Below, in pieces: positions 18,219 through 27,940 of a stretch of 64,000 nt of DNA; within the stretch, counting starts at the first letter, position 1; each line of letters starts with the position of its first letter. Under the pieces are notes generated by a model that saw only the letters and a list, made by a program, of their open reading frames with translations, ran no database searches and was not told the origin of the DNA. Both the position numbers and the translations under genes were made by a program. The DNA is from Lactiplantibacillus plantarum (GTDB lineage Bacteria > Bacillota > Bacilli > Lactobacillales > Lactobacillaceae): contig NZ_CP039121.1 of assembly GCF_014131735.1 (NCBI RefSeq), positions 1,922,001 through 1,986,000 of the forward strand, read 5' to 3'.

Positions 18219-19310
18219 CTAGGCCAAGCAACGCAAATAGTACGCCTGCGTTTGTTCAAGCATCTCATGCTCAGTATAGTGACGTTGATACATTTGATAG
18301 GAATTAGTCTTGACCTCGGCGATCTTTTTCGATTGATAGAGTGTCAGAATTTTTTCAGCAATCTGGCGCGCATCATTGGTGACCAAAAAGCCATTATGAT
18401 CAATCAATTCCTGAATGCCCCCAACATTCGACGCAATAATCGGCAGACCTTGGGCTAAGGCTTCCACTAAACTGATTGGGAGTGCTTCATAATCAGAAAT
18501 CAGCACCCCAACGTCCGATTGAGAATAATATTTTTGTACATTATCCACCACCCCATAAAAGTTCACTTTACCATCCAGATTCAACTGGTGCGTTAGCGTT
18601 TTACAGGCTTCAATCGAAGGGCCGTCACCCAGAAAATGACACACGATTGGTAGATTTTCCGGCAAGTATGTCAATGCTTGAATCAGGATATCCTGCCGTT
18701 TTGGTGTATCAAAGCGTGCCGCCATTGATAGTACAAAGACCTCGGAACTGGTCGCCTTGTTTGCGCCCGTTAATGCTGTCACGCCATTATGGATAACACG
18801 AGCAGGATGAGCACTAGTAATCACACCACTTTGGACACCCAAATCATAATCAAACTGCGAGACACAGATGTAAGCCGTTGTCAGGCGACTTAATGCTTTT
18901 TCAATAGTTTTCATCAATAGCTGCCGTTTCTTCCCGACACCAGGAGTAAAGCCCCAGCCATGGACCGTAAAAATGACTTTCATTGGCAATCTAATCGTGG
19001 CGAGCCTCCCAATCATACCAGCCTTCGAAGAATGCAAATGAATAATATCTGGCTGCCAATTTTTTACTAATTTCCTTAACGTGTAGATTGCTTTCAAATC
19101 ACTCAGCGGTGCAATCGGATGTACCAGGCTGGCAACTCTGACAACTTGCACGTCTTGAAATTCTTTCGCGACGCTTGCACTCAGGCGTCCTTCAACGCCG
19201 TATACTAAGGCAACGGCATTGCCACGCATCACTTGCGCTTTGATCAAACTATATAGATGCGCCTGGGCCCCACCCCAAGTCGCTTGAGTAATGATGTAAA
19301 CAATCTTCAC
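18219..19310 (-). CDS. cps4F: Family 4 glycosyltransferase
   Basis: A 363-residue GT-B enzyme like its neighbour but longer. TQATWGGAQAHLYSLIKA at the N-terminus; HSSKAGMIGRLA and FTVHGWGF (about 95-115) are the second-domain approach; VIHNGV (about 174), SMAARFDTPKRQDILIQAL (about 192-210), and the EX7E motif in YEALPISLVEAL (about 292-303) followed by GLPIIASNVGGIQEL. The start codon is GTG at 19310 and overlaps the stop of cps4E (TAGTG), so the two are probably coupled. It belongs to the N-acetylgalactosaminyl/rhamnosyl-type GT4 group broadly; specificity is not readable. Confidence 0.92.
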   Translation of the reverse strand: MKIVYIITQATWGGAQAHLYSLIKAQVMRGNAVALVYGVEGRLSASVAKEFQDVQVVRVASLVHPIAPLSDLKAIYTLRKLVKNWQPDIIHLHSSKAGMIGRLATIRLPMKVIFTVHGWGFTPGVGKKRQLLMKTIEKALSRLTTAYICVSQFDYDLGVQSGVITSAHPARVIHNGVTALTGANKATSSEVFVLSMAARFDTPKRQDILIQALTYLPENLPIVCHFLGDGPSIEACKTLTHQLNLDGKVNFYGVVDNVQKYYSQSDVGVLISDYEALPISLVEALAQGLPIIASNVGGIQELIDHNGFLVTNDARQIAEKILTLYQSKKIAEVKTNSYQMYQRHYTEHEMLEQTQAYYLRCLA

Positions 19311-19975
19311 TACCGCGCACCATCCCCGGAAATAATCACCCTAACCGTTCCCATCAGCATCTTGATATCAAACCAAATCGAAAAGTGCTCAATGTAATAG
19401 TTATCGTACTGACACTTGGCACCCGGTGTAATATCATAGCCACCATTGATCTGCGCATAGCCGGTAATGCCAGGAATGATTCGTAGCCGTTTCGGAAAAT
19501 CAGGATAGCGTTCACTGAATTGTTCGGTTAGTTCTGGCCGTTCCGGGCGAGGTCCGACCAAACTCATATCGCCCTTCAAAACATTCCAAAATTGTGGTAA
19601 CTCATCGATCCGAGTTTTGCGCATCCAGCGTCCAACCGGCGTCACCCGAGGATCATTTTTTTGTGCCCAGATCGCACCCGTCTGCGCCTCAGCGTCCTGA
19701 TACATTGATCGCAGCTTAATCACGTCAAAAGTCGTCCCCATCCAACCGACTCGCGCCTGCTTGTAGAAAACGGGACCGTCAGAAGTCAACTTGATAAGTA
19801 TGGCAAACACAATTACGATGGGAACGCTGAGCAGTGTGCCCAATAAGCCGACTGCTAGATCGAAACACCGCTTTAGATCCATCTTCCAGCCGGTGACCGG
19901 AACACCAATTTTGCTAATAAATTCACAGTGTTGTTCGTCAGCCACGATTGATTCATTAATCTCAACTTCGTGCAT
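19310..19975 (-). CDS. cps4E: Priming undecaprenyl-phosphate sugar transferase
   Basis: A 221-residue bacterial sugar transferase (PF02397 type) that starts repeat-unit synthesis by transferring a sugar-1-phosphate from a UDP-sugar to undecaprenyl phosphate. One hydrophobic helix (about 38-58), then [48 protein letters not shown] and [16 protein letters not shown], all signature blocks. It is the short form with a single membrane segment, as in WcaJ/PglC C-terminal domains. ATG 19975 is chosen because AAGGGG lies nine bases upstream; a GTG at 19981 is also possible. It overlaps the 3' end of cps4D by 14 bp. Confidence 0.95.
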   Translation of the reverse strand: MHEVEINESIVADEQHCEFISKIGVPVTGWKMDLKRCFDLAVGLLGTLLSVPIVIVFAILIKLTSDGPVFYKQARVGWMGTTFDVIKLRSMYQDAEAQTGAIWAQKNDPRVTPVGRWMRKTRIDELPQFWNVLKGDMSLVGPRPERPELTEQFSERYPDFPKRLRIIPGITGYAQINGGYDITPGAKCQYDNYYIEHFSIWFDIKMLMGTVRVIISGDGAR

Positions 19976-20903
19976 GCTCACATTCCCCTTCCCAGTACTT
20001 AGTTAATCCTCTTCTCAACGGCCACTCTGATTCATAATTTAAGCGTGCCAACTTGCCAATACTTGCAACTGAATGATCAACTTCACCACCCCGCTGCTCG
20101 GCCCGTTTGATTTCAAGTTGTTGACCAGCAATCTCTTGATACATCTGAATAATGCCATTTAAACTAGTTTCTAAGCCATTGGCAATATTGATCACTTCAT
20201 GTTGCACTTGATGTTCTGTAATCAACCATAATGCCTTGATAACATCACTTACATATACAAAATCACGGGTCTGCGTTCCATCACCGAATAATGTAAATGG
20301 TCGCTGTGTTTTCAAACAATCCGTCAAAATCGACAAAACCCCCGAATACGGTGAGCTTGGATTCTGACGCGGTCCATAAACGTTGAAGAACCGCACACAA
20401 ACGGTCGGCAAATCGTACAACTCACCGTATGCCAATACAAAACGTTCAGTCGCATACTTATCAATAGCATACGGTGACACGGGTGCGACGCGCGAATCCT
20501 CGCGTTTTGGTAATTCAGGTAGATTGCCATAAACCGCCGCCGAAGAAGTGAATAGAAATTGCTTAATAGGCAAGCGAATTTGGCGAATATGTTCGAGCAA
20601 GTTAAATACCGCGGTATGATTGACAGCATGCGTTTCTGCCGGCCGCTCAATCGAATCCGCCACACTCGCAATCGCTGCCAGAAAATAAATATAGTCTGGC
20701 CGTTCGTCTGCTAACAATTGTTGCATGAATTTATCGTCACAGACATCCGCGACGTATATCGTAATCTGTTCCCAATGCTTGATATTGCTGATGGCCCCCA
20801 TTGACAGATCGTCTACCACCACCACCTCAAAGCCAGATTCAACTAAATGATCAACCAAGTGCGAGCCAATGAACCCCGCACCTCCCGTTACCAATGCCTT
20901 CAT
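19962..20903 (-). CDS. cps4D: NAD-dependent UDP-sugar 4-epimerase
   Basis: A 313-residue extended SDR. NAD-binding GGAGFIGSHLVDHL at residues 7-20, catalytic Ser/Tyr/Lys in FTSSAAVYG (about 118) and SPYAIDKYATE (about 145-155), then RFFNVYGPRQNPSSPYSGV and GDGTQTRDFVYVSDV. These are typical of UDP-glucose/UDP-GlcNAc 4-epimerases. It probably supplies a UDP-galactose or UDP-GalNAc/GlcNAc donor for the capsule. I remember the gene being annotated as UDP-N-acetylglucosamine 4-epimerase; the sequence alone does not fix the substrate. Confidence 0.9.
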   Translation of the reverse strand: MKALVTGGAGFIGSHLVDHLVESGFEVVVVDDLSMGAISNIKHWEQITIYVADVCDDKFMQQLLADERPDYIYFLAAIASVADSIERPAETHAVNHTAVFNLLEHIRQIRLPIKQFLFTSSAAVYGNLPELPKREDSRVAPVSPYAIDKYATERFVLAYGELYDLPTVCVRFFNVYGPRQNPSSPYSGVLSILTDCLKTQRPFTLFGDGTQTRDFVYVSDVIKALWLITEHQVQHEVINIANGLETSLNGIIQMYQEIAGQQLEIKRAEQRGGEVDHSVASIGKLARLNYESEWPLRRGLTKYWEGECEHARS

Positions 20904-20918
20904 AACTATTTACCCCTC

Positions 20919-21698
20919 TCAAAAAAGCCAAAATTTTCGTCGTTGATTTGGTCGCAAGACTTCCCCTAACACTACTGGATCCCCGTTCAGTAGCAGTCTT
21001 GCATTCACTGCAAAAGATGCAGGATTGGTACTATCTAACCGTGCTAATGCCTGATAACCTGCCCGCATCATAAATCCTCGTCGTGCCATCAAATGCGCAT
21101 CTGAAGCAATCACTTGGACCAGCCCGCATTCAACTAATTCCAGCGCTGTACTTTTAACCGCTCGCCCAAATTGCCCAACGAGACTCCCCGCTGTTAGCTG
21201 TGCCAAACAGCCCTGCTGCACTAAATCATAGAGCCGCTCTGGTTGTGACATAATCTGAGCATTTCGCTCTGGATGGGCAATCACCGGAGTCGTCCCTTGC
21301 TGTAAGAGCTCAAAAATTACTTGCGCCACGTAATTAGGTACCTGCTCGTGTGGCAATTCTAGTAACAAATAGCGCCGACCAACATCAATTCCTAGCAAGT
21401 GCGGCAGAGCTGTCGCCAAATCATCTCGCAAATGGACCTCCTGACCGGCAAAAACGGTCAGTGGAATTTGTTGCCGCTTAAGTTCGGCCTGGAGCTCGGC
21501 AACGGCCCGCTCAACTACCAGGCCAGTATTCTGATAACGCCGATCTAGATGATGTGGCGTTGCCAAGACGTAATGAATGCCATCAGCCACCGCTTGTCGC
21601 GCCATTTCGACTGCCTGAGCAAGCTGCTGGGGGCCGTCATCCAATCCCGGTAATAAGTGACAGTGCAGGTCAATATACTCAGTTGGTCTCAGTCCCAT
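20919..21698 (-). CDS. cps4C: PHP-type tyrosine-protein phosphatase (CpsB/YwqE)
   Basis: A 259-residue phosphatase of the PHP metal-dependent fold. IDLHCHLLPGLDDGP (about 9-23), ATPHHLDRRYQNT (about 46-58), GQEVHLR, IAHPERN (about 140) and ASDAHLMARRGF (about 198) give the metal ligands. It removes phosphate from the BY-kinase encoded upstream and so cycles capsule assembly. The start is uncertain: the frame stays open to 21740, 62 bp inside the kinase gene, and MGLRPTEYIDLH at 21698 puts the metal motif at the usual distance from the N-terminus. Confidence 0.9.
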   Translation of the reverse strand: MGLRPTEYIDLHCHLLPGLDDGPQQLAQAVEMARQAVADGIHYVLATPHHLDRRYQNTGLVVERAVAELQAELKRQQIPLTVFAGQEVHLRDDLATALPHLLGIDVGRRYLLLELPHEQVPNYVAQVIFELLQQGTTPVIAHPERNAQIMSQPERLYDLVQQGCLAQLTAGSLVGQFGRAVKSTALELVECGLVQVIASDAHLMARRGFMMRAGYQALARLDSTNPASFAVNARLLLNGDPVVLGEVLRPNQRRKFWLF

Positions 21699-22386
21699 AA
21701 TAGCCGTACCCATAACCGTGAGTTTTAATGTCCACGTCATTTAAAATAGTCCCGAGTAATTGTGCGCGAGCATTCTTCAAGGCACTCACTGCCTGGCGCA
21801 CCGCAACTTTTTCGACAAAGTTTTGGCGAACGACTAGGACAGTGCCATCCACTTGACCAGCTAAGATCCGAGCGTCGGTCACGGGCAGTATCGGCGGCGC
21901 ATCAACAATCACTAAATCTAACTTACGTGTTGCGACCGTTAAAAACTCGGTCATTCTATCGCTGGCTAATAACTCAGCTGGATTGGGTGGTTTAGGCCCA
22001 CTCGGCATGACAAACAAATGATCAAGTACGGGATAAATGGCCTCGTTCACGTCCGTCAGTTGCCCGCTTAACCATGAACTCACTCCCCGTTGATTACTGA
22101 TCGCAAACGTCTGATGAATCGTCGGCCGCCGCAAATCAGCATCGACAAGTAAGACTTGCAGGCCTTTCTTGGCGTATTCCACGGCTAAGTTGCTGCCGAC
22201 CGTTGATTTTCCCTCGCCCTGAATCGCTGACGTGATCATTAGTGTTTTCAACGGTTTACCGACCATCGCATAGTTAAGATTTGTTCGGATCGTTTTGACT
22301 TGCTCAGTTACGACTGACATCGGTGCCGTCAAAGTTGTTAACTGTATGCCGGTATGCATATTCGCTACTCTTCGCCTCAATTTCAT
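21679..22386 (-). CDS. cps4B: Capsular tyrosine kinase (BY-kinase, CpsD/Wze)
   Basis: A 235-residue cytoplasmic bacterial tyrosine kinase. Walker A is SAIQGEGKST (about 53-62), Walker A' VLLVDADLRRPT (about 79-90), Walker B LVIVDAPPI (about 158-166). The C-terminus is a tyrosine cluster (GYGYGYYGTETN) that is autophosphorylated in this family. As usual in Firmicutes, the membrane activator domain is a separate protein (cps4A, 17 bp upstream). The 3' end, including the Tyr codons, overlaps or abuts the start of the phosphatase gene. GGGGGG lies before the ATG. Confidence 0.95.
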   Translation of the reverse strand: MKLRRRVANMHTGIQLTTLTAPMSVVTEQVKTIRTNLNYAMVGKPLKTLMITSAIQGEGKSTVGSNLAVEYAKKGLQVLLVDADLRRPTIHQTFAISNQRGVSSWLSGQLTDVNEAIYPVLDHLFVMPSGPKPPNPAELLASDRMTEFLTVATRKLDLVIVDAPPILPVTDARILAGQVDGTVLVVRQNFVEKVAVRQAVSALKNARAQLLGTILNDVDIKTHGYGYGYYGTETN

Positions 22387-22403
22387 AACCGTTCCCCCCT
22401 ATG

Positions 22404-23162
22404 TTAAACTCGTTTGACTGCCGCTTTAACAACTGACGTCACCGGCTGTGGTTTAATTGCCGGTTGGTCGTGAGTCGCTGTGACCGGCTGTTGATGATTA
22501 ATGATTCCTAGACTTGTCAGCATTAATTCATCTGCTAGGTATTCGAGTGTCTGCACTCGCCGATTGGACAAGATTCGGACACTTGCATACACCAATCCCA
22601 AAATCAGCCCCCCCACGAAACCAATTAGGATATTGATGATTTTTTTAGGCGCTACCGGCTGATCCGGCGTCTCTGCGGGTGCAACGATCGTTACATTATT
22701 GACCCTAATAATATGCTGGACCTGATCTTTAAACGTTGCAGCAATTTGGTTCGCAATCATTGCACTAGCTTTCGCATTTTTATCACGAACAACGATTGAA
22801 AACACCTGCGAATTGGCCGTACTGGTCACGCTGACCGTTTGCTTAAGCGACTCAAGTGAGCGTCGAATGTCAGTTTCTGCCATTAAAGTCTGCCGTGCCG
22901 GCTTCAACACGACTGGTTTTGTAATTAATTCCTTATAAGTCGTAATCATCTGCACATCGGCTTGCTGGCCCGTCAAATCCGCGCCCGCACTACTGTGTTT
23001 GCGGTTCACTAATATTTGAACATTGGCTTGATACTCGGGCTGAATGACCCACAAAGTCACCACTGTTGCAATCGTCCCGCCCAAAATCATTAAACTCAAT
23101 AATACCTTCCAATACTGACGAATGAGTTTAACAATAAAATCAAAGGTTATTACTTGCTCCAT
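22404..23162 (-). CDS. cps4A: Polysaccharide chain-length regulator and kinase activator (Wzz/CpsC)
   Basis: A 252-residue membrane protein with helix 1 at about residues 17-37, an extracellular region carrying the Wzz motif, and helix 2 at about 175-195, preceded by the proline-rich PAETPDQPVAPKK. The cytoplasmic tail of about 55 residues is the part that would activate cps4B. It is the first gene of the cps4 operon. GGAG lies eight bases before the ATG. Confidence 0.93.
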   Translation of the reverse strand: MEQVITFDFIVKLIRQYWKVLLSLMILGGTIATVVTLWVIQPEYQANVQILVNRKHSSAGADLTGQQADVQMITTYKELITKPVVLKPARQTLMAETDIRRSLESLKQTVSVTSTANSQVFSIVVRDKNAKASAMIANQIAATFKDQVQHIIRVNNVTIVAPAETPDQPVAPKKIINILIGFVGGLILGLVYASVRILSNRRVQTLEYLADELMLTSLGIINHQQPVTATHDQPAIKPQPVTSVVKAAVKRV

Positions 23163-23511
23163 TCCACACGCTCCAATATTTCTTGACTGACTTTTATTAA
23201 ACGATTGACATTATTGTAGAAAACCAGTTGCAAACGACGCAATAGTTTTCACGAATTTTCATGAAACTCATATAAATACAAGCGAATATTCGACAATCTC
23301 TAAATTTAAATTGACATTATAGACAATAATGTTATATTTATTGATAGTTACTAATCAAAATAATATAAATTGTATAATTATTTGACTTTATTTTAGCTCG
23401 TATTTACCCACAATTATTTCGATTAAATCATCGGTTACTCCAGCAACCAATGTGCTTTTCAACTAATCACAAAATCGACATTTTTACAAATCAATGATGT
23501 TTTCAAGCATC
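23163..23511. other. AT-rich cps4 promoter region
   Basis: About 350 bp without a gene, notably AT-rich. Minus-strand candidates for the cps4 promoter are TTGCGT/TACAAT (23237-23242 and 23213-23218, 18-bp spacer) and a TATAAT at 23316-23321 with a poor -35. On the plus strand TTGACA (23311-23316) and TATATT (23333-23338), 16-bp spacer, form a near-consensus promoter pointing away from cps4 toward the uvrC terminator, with no open reading frame after it. The cps4 leader would be about 40 or 150 nt depending on the promoter used. Confidence 0.45.
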
Positions 23512-23550
23512 AAAAAAGACCACCTAGTTCGTGAAAACTAGATGGTCTTC
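23512..23550 (-). terminator. uvrC terminator
   Basis: A 14-bp stem with one mismatch (AAGACCACCTAGTT at 23516-23529, partner at 23536-23549), followed on the minus strand by six T. Confidence 0.85.
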
Positions 23551-23584
23551 TTAACATTAATTACATTAGTTAGCCAGATGACAA

Positions 23585-25399
23585 CTATGTGGCGCCCTTT
23601 TGATAATGCTTCGGTGTTACACCACCACCGGCTAATGAAAATTTGACAGTTTGTGCAACGTTTTTAGCAATTCCCAGGGACTGAATCTCTTCCAGTGAGG
23701 CACCAGCAATTTTACTCATCGATCCAAATTTACGCAACAACTTATTACGCGTCTTCGGCCCAACCCCGGGGATCTCGTCCAAGCGCGAACTCAATGAATG
23801 TTTGGTATGGACTTGTCGGTGAAACGTAATCGCAAAGCGGTGCACTTCATCTTGAATCCGTTGTAATAAATAAAATCCTTGACTCTTCGGATCTAGATGC
23901 AAATGCTGATCACCAGCAGAAGCGAGTAGGTCCGCCGTCTTATGATGGTCATTTTTGACCATTGCCGCGACTGGCGTTGCAATCCCTAATTCGTTCTCTA
24001 AGACGTCCTTAGCGGCTTCCAGCTGGATCTCGCCACCATCCATCAAAATCAGGTCGGGCAATGCTGCATGCTCCTTCAGTAGCCGTGTATAGCGCCGCCG
24101 AATCACTTCACGGGTCGATGCAGCTTCATCAGCATGATCGACCGTCCGCAACTTATATTTCCGATACAATTTTTTATTCGGTTGCCCGTCCGTGAAGACG
24201 ACCATGGCAGAAACCAAGTCGGCCCCCTGAATATGAGAGTGGTCAAAAGCCTCAATTTTATGACCAGCAGGAATGCCTAAAGCATCCGTGATTTCTTGCA
24301 TCGCCCCCGTCGTCTTGCGCTCATCCAATTCCAACAACCGGAACTTCTCTTCTAAGACGATTCGAGCATTTTTTTGTGCCATGTCCAGCAAATCCTTTTT
24401 CTGGCCGCGTTGAGGGGTCCTTACCGGAATTCCGAGAATGTCACTCAGGACCTGCTTATCAAGACCGTTGGGGACTAAAACTTCGCGTGGTAGAACGTTA
24501 TTTTTGCGATTATAAAATTGCAAGATAAAGCTCGTCATTTCTTCAGGTGCAGTTGACACTACTGGGAACAAGCGTTTCTCGCGCTTCATCAACCGCGCTT
24601 GCCGAATAAAGAAGACCTGAATCGAAAGCCAGCCTTTATCAAGATAGAAATTAAACAGGTCGCGGGGCGTATTATCGTTTGAAATAATTTTCTGCTTTTC
24701 AACCGTCATTTCAATATAATTCAGTTGATCACGTAATTCAGCGGCTCGTTCAAATTCTAGGTCAGCGGCCGCTTGATCCATTCGTTTAGTTAACTGCTTC
24801 TTGACCGTTTCAACGTGACCATTCAAAAAGGATTTAATCCGCTTGATCTGAGCGTCATATTCTGCCACCGGCACCGTTTTAAAGCAAGCTCCCAAGCATT
24901 GGCCCATATGATAATAGAGACACGGCCGCTTCTGGAAACCATGGCAACGCCGCAACGGATAGACCTTCTGAATAAAATTGACCGTTTCCTGAGCCGCGTA
25001 AACATTGGGATATGGCCCAAAGTAGTAGCCACCATCTTTACGAACATCACTGACGATCAGGATCTGGGGGTCTCGTTCATTGGTAATCTTAATGTACGGA
25101 TAACCGGTTCCCTTTTTTAATTTAATATTAAAGTACGGTTGATGTTTTTGAATTAACGTAATTTCTAGCAGGAAGGCTTCCTTATCCGTTGAGGTCACAA
25201 TAAACTCAAAGTCCGCAATCTCTGATACTAACCGCGCGGTCTTACCAGTATGGCTGCTTTTGAAATATGAACGCACCCGATTTTTCAAGTTCTTGGCCTT
25301 ACCCACATAAATGATCTGACTGTTTAAGTTCTTCATCAGATAACATCCTGGTAAGTCCGGTAACAAGGATAACTTATGTTCAATATGCGCGGATGCCAT
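23585..25399 (-). CDS. uvrC: Excinuclease ABC subunit C
   Basis: Dual-incision nuclease of nucleotide excision repair. 604 residues from ATG 25399. The GIY-YIG domain (about 10-95) shows LPGCYLMKN and IIYVGKAKNLKNRVRSYF. The UVR/UvrB-binding motif lies around 200-235. The RNase H-like half has EAFDHSHIQGADLVSAMVVF (about 385-404) and LPDLILMDGG, and the tandem helix-hairpin-helix LDEIPGVGPKTRNKLLRKFGS is near the end. GGGAAGGTG precedes the chosen ATG. It is a single-gene unit with its own promoter and terminator. Confidence 0.97.
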   Translation of the reverse strand: MASAHIEHKLSLLPDLPGCYLMKNLNSQIIYVGKAKNLKNRVRSYFKSSHTGKTARLVSEIADFEFIVTSTDKEAFLLEITLIQKHQPYFNIKLKKGTGYPYIKITNERDPQILIVSDVRKDGGYYFGPYPNVYAAQETVNFIQKVYPLRRCHGFQKRPCLYYHMGQCLGACFKTVPVAEYDAQIKRIKSFLNGHVETVKKQLTKRMDQAAADLEFERAAELRDQLNYIEMTVEKQKIISNDNTPRDLFNFYLDKGWLSIQVFFIRQARLMKREKRLFPVVSTAPEEMTSFILQFYNRKNNVLPREVLVPNGLDKQVLSDILGIPVRTPQRGQKKDLLDMAQKNARIVLEEKFRLLELDERKTTGAMQEITDALGIPAGHKIEAFDHSHIQGADLVSAMVVFTDGQPNKKLYRKYKLRTVDHADEAASTREVIRRRYTRLLKEHAALPDLILMDGGEIQLEAAKDVLENELGIATPVAAMVKNDHHKTADLLASAGDQHLHLDPKSQGFYLLQRIQDEVHRFAITFHRQVHTKHSLSSRLDEIPGVGPKTRNKLLRKFGSMSKIAGASLEEIQSLGIAKNVAQTVKFSLAGGGVTPKHYQKGAT

Positions 25400-25433
25400 A
25401 ACACACCTTCCCTTCATTTAGATTAGCATTATT

Positions 25434-25462
25434 AGTATACCGCCTGCTAGCATGGGGCTCAA
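25434..25462 (-). promoter_or_regulatory. uvrC promoter
   Basis: Minus strand: TTGAGC (25457-25462), 17-bp spacer, TATACT (25434-25439), about 30 bases before the start codon region. Confidence 0.65.
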
Positions 25463-25534
25463 CCAAACAGCCCGGAAATATGATTTTTATTATGACCGAC
25501 TATTCATCACTGTCGCTACTGATCACAGTGTAGC

Positions 25535-25572
25535 AAAAAACCGGTAATCAGCAACTGAGCTGATTACCGGTT
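25535..25572 (-). terminator. Terminator of the amino-acid ABC operon
   Basis: A perfect 12-bp stem (CCGGTAATCAGC at 25541-25552, complement at 25559-25570) ending in six T on the minus strand. Confidence 0.9.
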
Positions 25573-25581
25573 ATGTGTTGT

Positions 25582-26322
25582 TTACATCAAAATTTTAGAA
25601 AGAAAATCTTGGGCCCGCTCTGTTTGCGGGTTCGCAAAGAATTCCTCAGGCGTATTATTCTCCTGAATATAGCCATCAGCCATGAACCAGATTCGATCCG
25701 CTACTGACTTAGCAAAACCCATTTCGTGAGTGACCACAACCATGGTCATCCCATCCTTAGCAAGTTCTTGCATCACGTTTAACACTTCCCCAACCATTTC
25801 CGGGTCCAAGGCAGACGTTGGTTCGTCAAACAGCATCACTTCAGGGTTCATCGCCAACGCACGAGCAATCGCCACCCGTTGAGCCTGACCACCTGAAAGA
25901 CTACTTGGAAAGGCATCCGCATGATCGTCCAACCCAACGCGTTGCAATAATTCGTGCGCTTGCTTAGTCGCCGCGGCATCATCGACATGCTTGACCTTCA
26001 TCGGCGCCAATTTAATGTTTTCCAATACAGTCATGTTGGGAAATAGATTAAACCCTTGGAAAACCATTCCCATTTTTTCACGTAGCGCGTTAACACTCTT
26101 CGTATCCAAAGTTGTGAGATCTTGACCTTCGAAAGCGACTTGACCACTTGTGGGCGTCTCGAGTAAGTTTAAACAACGTAAGAAGGTACTCTTCCCACCA
26201 CCAGAAGGACCAATCACCACGATCACCTGACCGGGTTCAACTTTTTCTGTAATATCCTTTAAAACGTCATTTTCACCGAAGCTCTTCGCAAGGTCTTTAA
26301 CTTCAATTACTGGTTTAGTCAT
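25582..26322 (-). CDS. Amino-acid ABC transporter, ATP-binding protein (GlnQ-like)
   Basis: A 246-residue polar amino acid ATPase. Walker [10 protein letters not shown] (about 38-46), Q-loop [16 protein letters not shown] (about 88-103), ABC signature LSGGQAQR (about 141-148), Walker [14 protein letters not shown] (about 161-173) and the switch His in VVTHEMGF. It powers the fused binding-protein/permease encoded just upstream, with an 8-bp overlap. Glutamine, glutamate or another polar amino acid is likely; not resolvable by eye. Confidence 0.93.
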   Translation of the reverse strand: MTKPVIEVKDLAKSFGENDVLKDITEKVEPGQVIVVIGPSGGGKSTFLRCLNLLETPTSGQVAFEGQDLTTLDTKSVNALREKMGMVFQGFNLFPNMTVLENIKLAPMKVKHVDDAAATKQAHELLQRVGLDDHADAFPSSLSGGQAQRVAIARALAMNPEVMLFDEPTSALDPEMVGEVLNVMQELAKDGMTMVVVTHEMGFAKSVADRIWFMADGYIQENNTPEEFFANPQTERAQDFLSKILM

Positions 26323-27790
26323 GTTGCATTCTCCTTTCGAAGTAGTTCAAGATCCGTGAAGCGGTAAAGGTTAAGATGAAGTATAGCACCATAATAACAA
26401 CGATCGGTGCAACCCCCCGGTACGTATCTGAACGAACAATGTTACTTTGATAAATTAATTCAGTGACCCCAATAATCGAAACGATGGAACTATCCTTGAT
26501 CAACGTAATAAATTCGTTCCCAAGTGATGGCCAAATGTTCTTCAATGCTTGTGGCAAGACCACGTAACGCATCGTTTCACCGTTGGACATTCCTAAACTC
26601 CGAGCAGCTTCCGTCTGCCCAACATCGACGGAATTAATCCCGCCACGAATATATTCAGCAACGTACGCACCAGAGTTCAAGGAAATCGCAATAATCCCAG
26701 AAGTCAGTGCTGGTAAATTGACGAATAACCCAAGTCCGAAGTACACAAACATCACTTGGACCATCATTGGCGTCCCACGAATAAATTCAACATACGCAGT
26801 TGCTAACCACCGAATGGCAGTCTTAAGTGGATTTCCTTTAGCCATCCGTGCTAATGCCAATAAAATACCGATGATAAAACCGAAGAAAACGGAGCAAACC
26901 GTAATGATTAACGTATATTCGATCCCGGTTGCAAAAGCCTTCCAGTAATGTCCCATTGACGTATTAACGGTATTGGTCTTCAAATACTTGCCGGCTGCCG
27001 GTAAATATTGCTTTTTAACGAGGTTCTGTTTCTTAATCCGATCAACGGTCTTATTGACTTTGTTAACAAGACTAGTTGAACCTTTCCGAAATGCGATCGC
27101 CGAACTCGTTGCACTAGAGCTCATGTTGAAGTCACTAGGAATAGCAACCAAACTCTTATTGTTTGCAACATAGGCTTCTGCAGAAGGCTTTTCCATAGCA
27201 ACCCCATCAACTTTGTGACTCTGAAGTGCCAAAATCAGATCAGATTGTGAAGTCATCCCTTTAGCCTTGGCAGTCGTTTGGTTTTTGACGGCATTATATT
27301 GAGTCGTTCCAGTTTGGGCACCCAACGTGCCATTCTTGAATGAATTCTTATTCTTGTACTTGCCCTTATCAGTCTTATTGATGACAATATCGTAGCCACC
27401 TTGATAATAAACGTGGGTAAAATCAACATTTTTCCGCCGTGAAGGGGTTGGGTTCATCCCAGAGATAATCATATCAACCTTGCCAGTTTGGAGTGCCACT
27501 AGCAATGAGTCAAATGACATGGATTTGATCTTCAGCTTCACGCCCAGATCCTTAGCAACTTGTTTCCCAATCTGAACATCCATCCCAACGATCTTACTCT
27601 TACCGTTGACCGTTGCTTGAAACTCATACGGTGGATAATCAGGCGACGTCCCCATTACTAAGACGCCCTTTTTCTGAATTTGTTCTAATGAATTATCGGC
27701 CGCTTGCGCATGTTGCGTCTGTCCGAGTGGGACGACGGTCATGATCAGGGCCACAATAATGGCTAAAAACCACCCAAATCTTTTTTTCAT
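26315..27790 (-). CDS. Amino-acid ABC transporter, fused substrate-binding protein and permease
   Basis: A 491-residue fusion. A signal peptide ([18 protein letters not shown], then AQAAD) leads into a family 3 binding protein (about 35-275) with the motifs [28 protein letters not shown] and [16 protein letters not shown]. The permease part (about 285-485) has about five membrane segments, the [23 protein letters not shown] contact loop and [14 protein letters not shown]. Such fusions are common in lactic acid bacteria; the domain is tethered to its own permease, so no separate lipoprotein is needed. ATG 27790 has AGGAGA upstream; a longer frame lacks a signal peptide start. Confidence 0.93.
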   Translation of the reverse strand: MKKRFGWFLAIIVALIMTVVPLGQTQHAQAADNSLEQIQKKGVLVMGTSPDYPPYEFQATVNGKSKIVGMDVQIGKQVAKDLGVKLKIKSMSFDSLLVALQTGKVDMIISGMNPTPSRRKNVDFTHVYYQGGYDIVINKTDKGKYKNKNSFKNGTLGAQTGTTQYNAVKNQTTAKAKGMTSQSDLILALQSHKVDGVAMEKPSAEAYVANNKSLVAIPSDFNMSSSATSSAIAFRKGSTSLVNKVNKTVDRIKKQNLVKKQYLPAAGKYLKTNTVNTSMGHYWKAFATGIEYTLIITVCSVFFGFIIGILLALARMAKGNPLKTAIRWLATAYVEFIRGTPMMVQVMFVYFGLGLFVNLPALTSGIIAISLNSGAYVAEYIRGGINSVDVGQTEAARSLGMSNGETMRYVVLPQALKNIWPSLGNEFITLIKDSSIVSIIGVTELIYQSNIVRSDTYRGVAPIVVIMVLYFILTFTASRILNYFERRMQHD

Positions 27791-27825
27791 AGGTATTCTC
27801 CTCGTTTTGTAATTTACAAGAATAA

Positions 27826-27854
27826 AGTATAACCGCATATGATTATTTATGCAA
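27826..27854 (-). promoter_or_regulatory. Promoter of the amino-acid ABC operon
   Basis: Minus strand: TTGCAT (27849-27854), 17-bp spacer, TATACT (27826-27831). Confidence 0.7.
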
Positions 27855-27877
27855 GTATTTTTGAAAATTTCTTTATT

Positions 27878-27929
27878 TTATGCATAAATAAGTCGTTTAT
27901 ACACGTTTTAGCCCATTGATTATGCATAA
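27878..27929. repeat. Two TTATGCATAA palindromes, candidate operators
   Basis: The 10-bp palindrome TTATGCATAA occurs at 27878-27887 and 27920-27929, 42 bp apart, between divergent promoters. A half-matching TTTATGCAA overlaps the -35 of the transporter promoter. The layout suggests a dimeric or hexameric repressor sensing amino acid supply (ArgR-type proteins bind AT-rich palindromes of this size), but the protein is not identified. Confidence 0.4.
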
Positions 27930-27940
27930 ACGACGAATAA

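Noticed and set aside
13420..23162. cps4 as a recently acquired island
   Set aside because: I see no transposase, tRNA or direct repeat at its borders, and both flanks are ordinary genes. Base composition cannot be judged reliably by eye.
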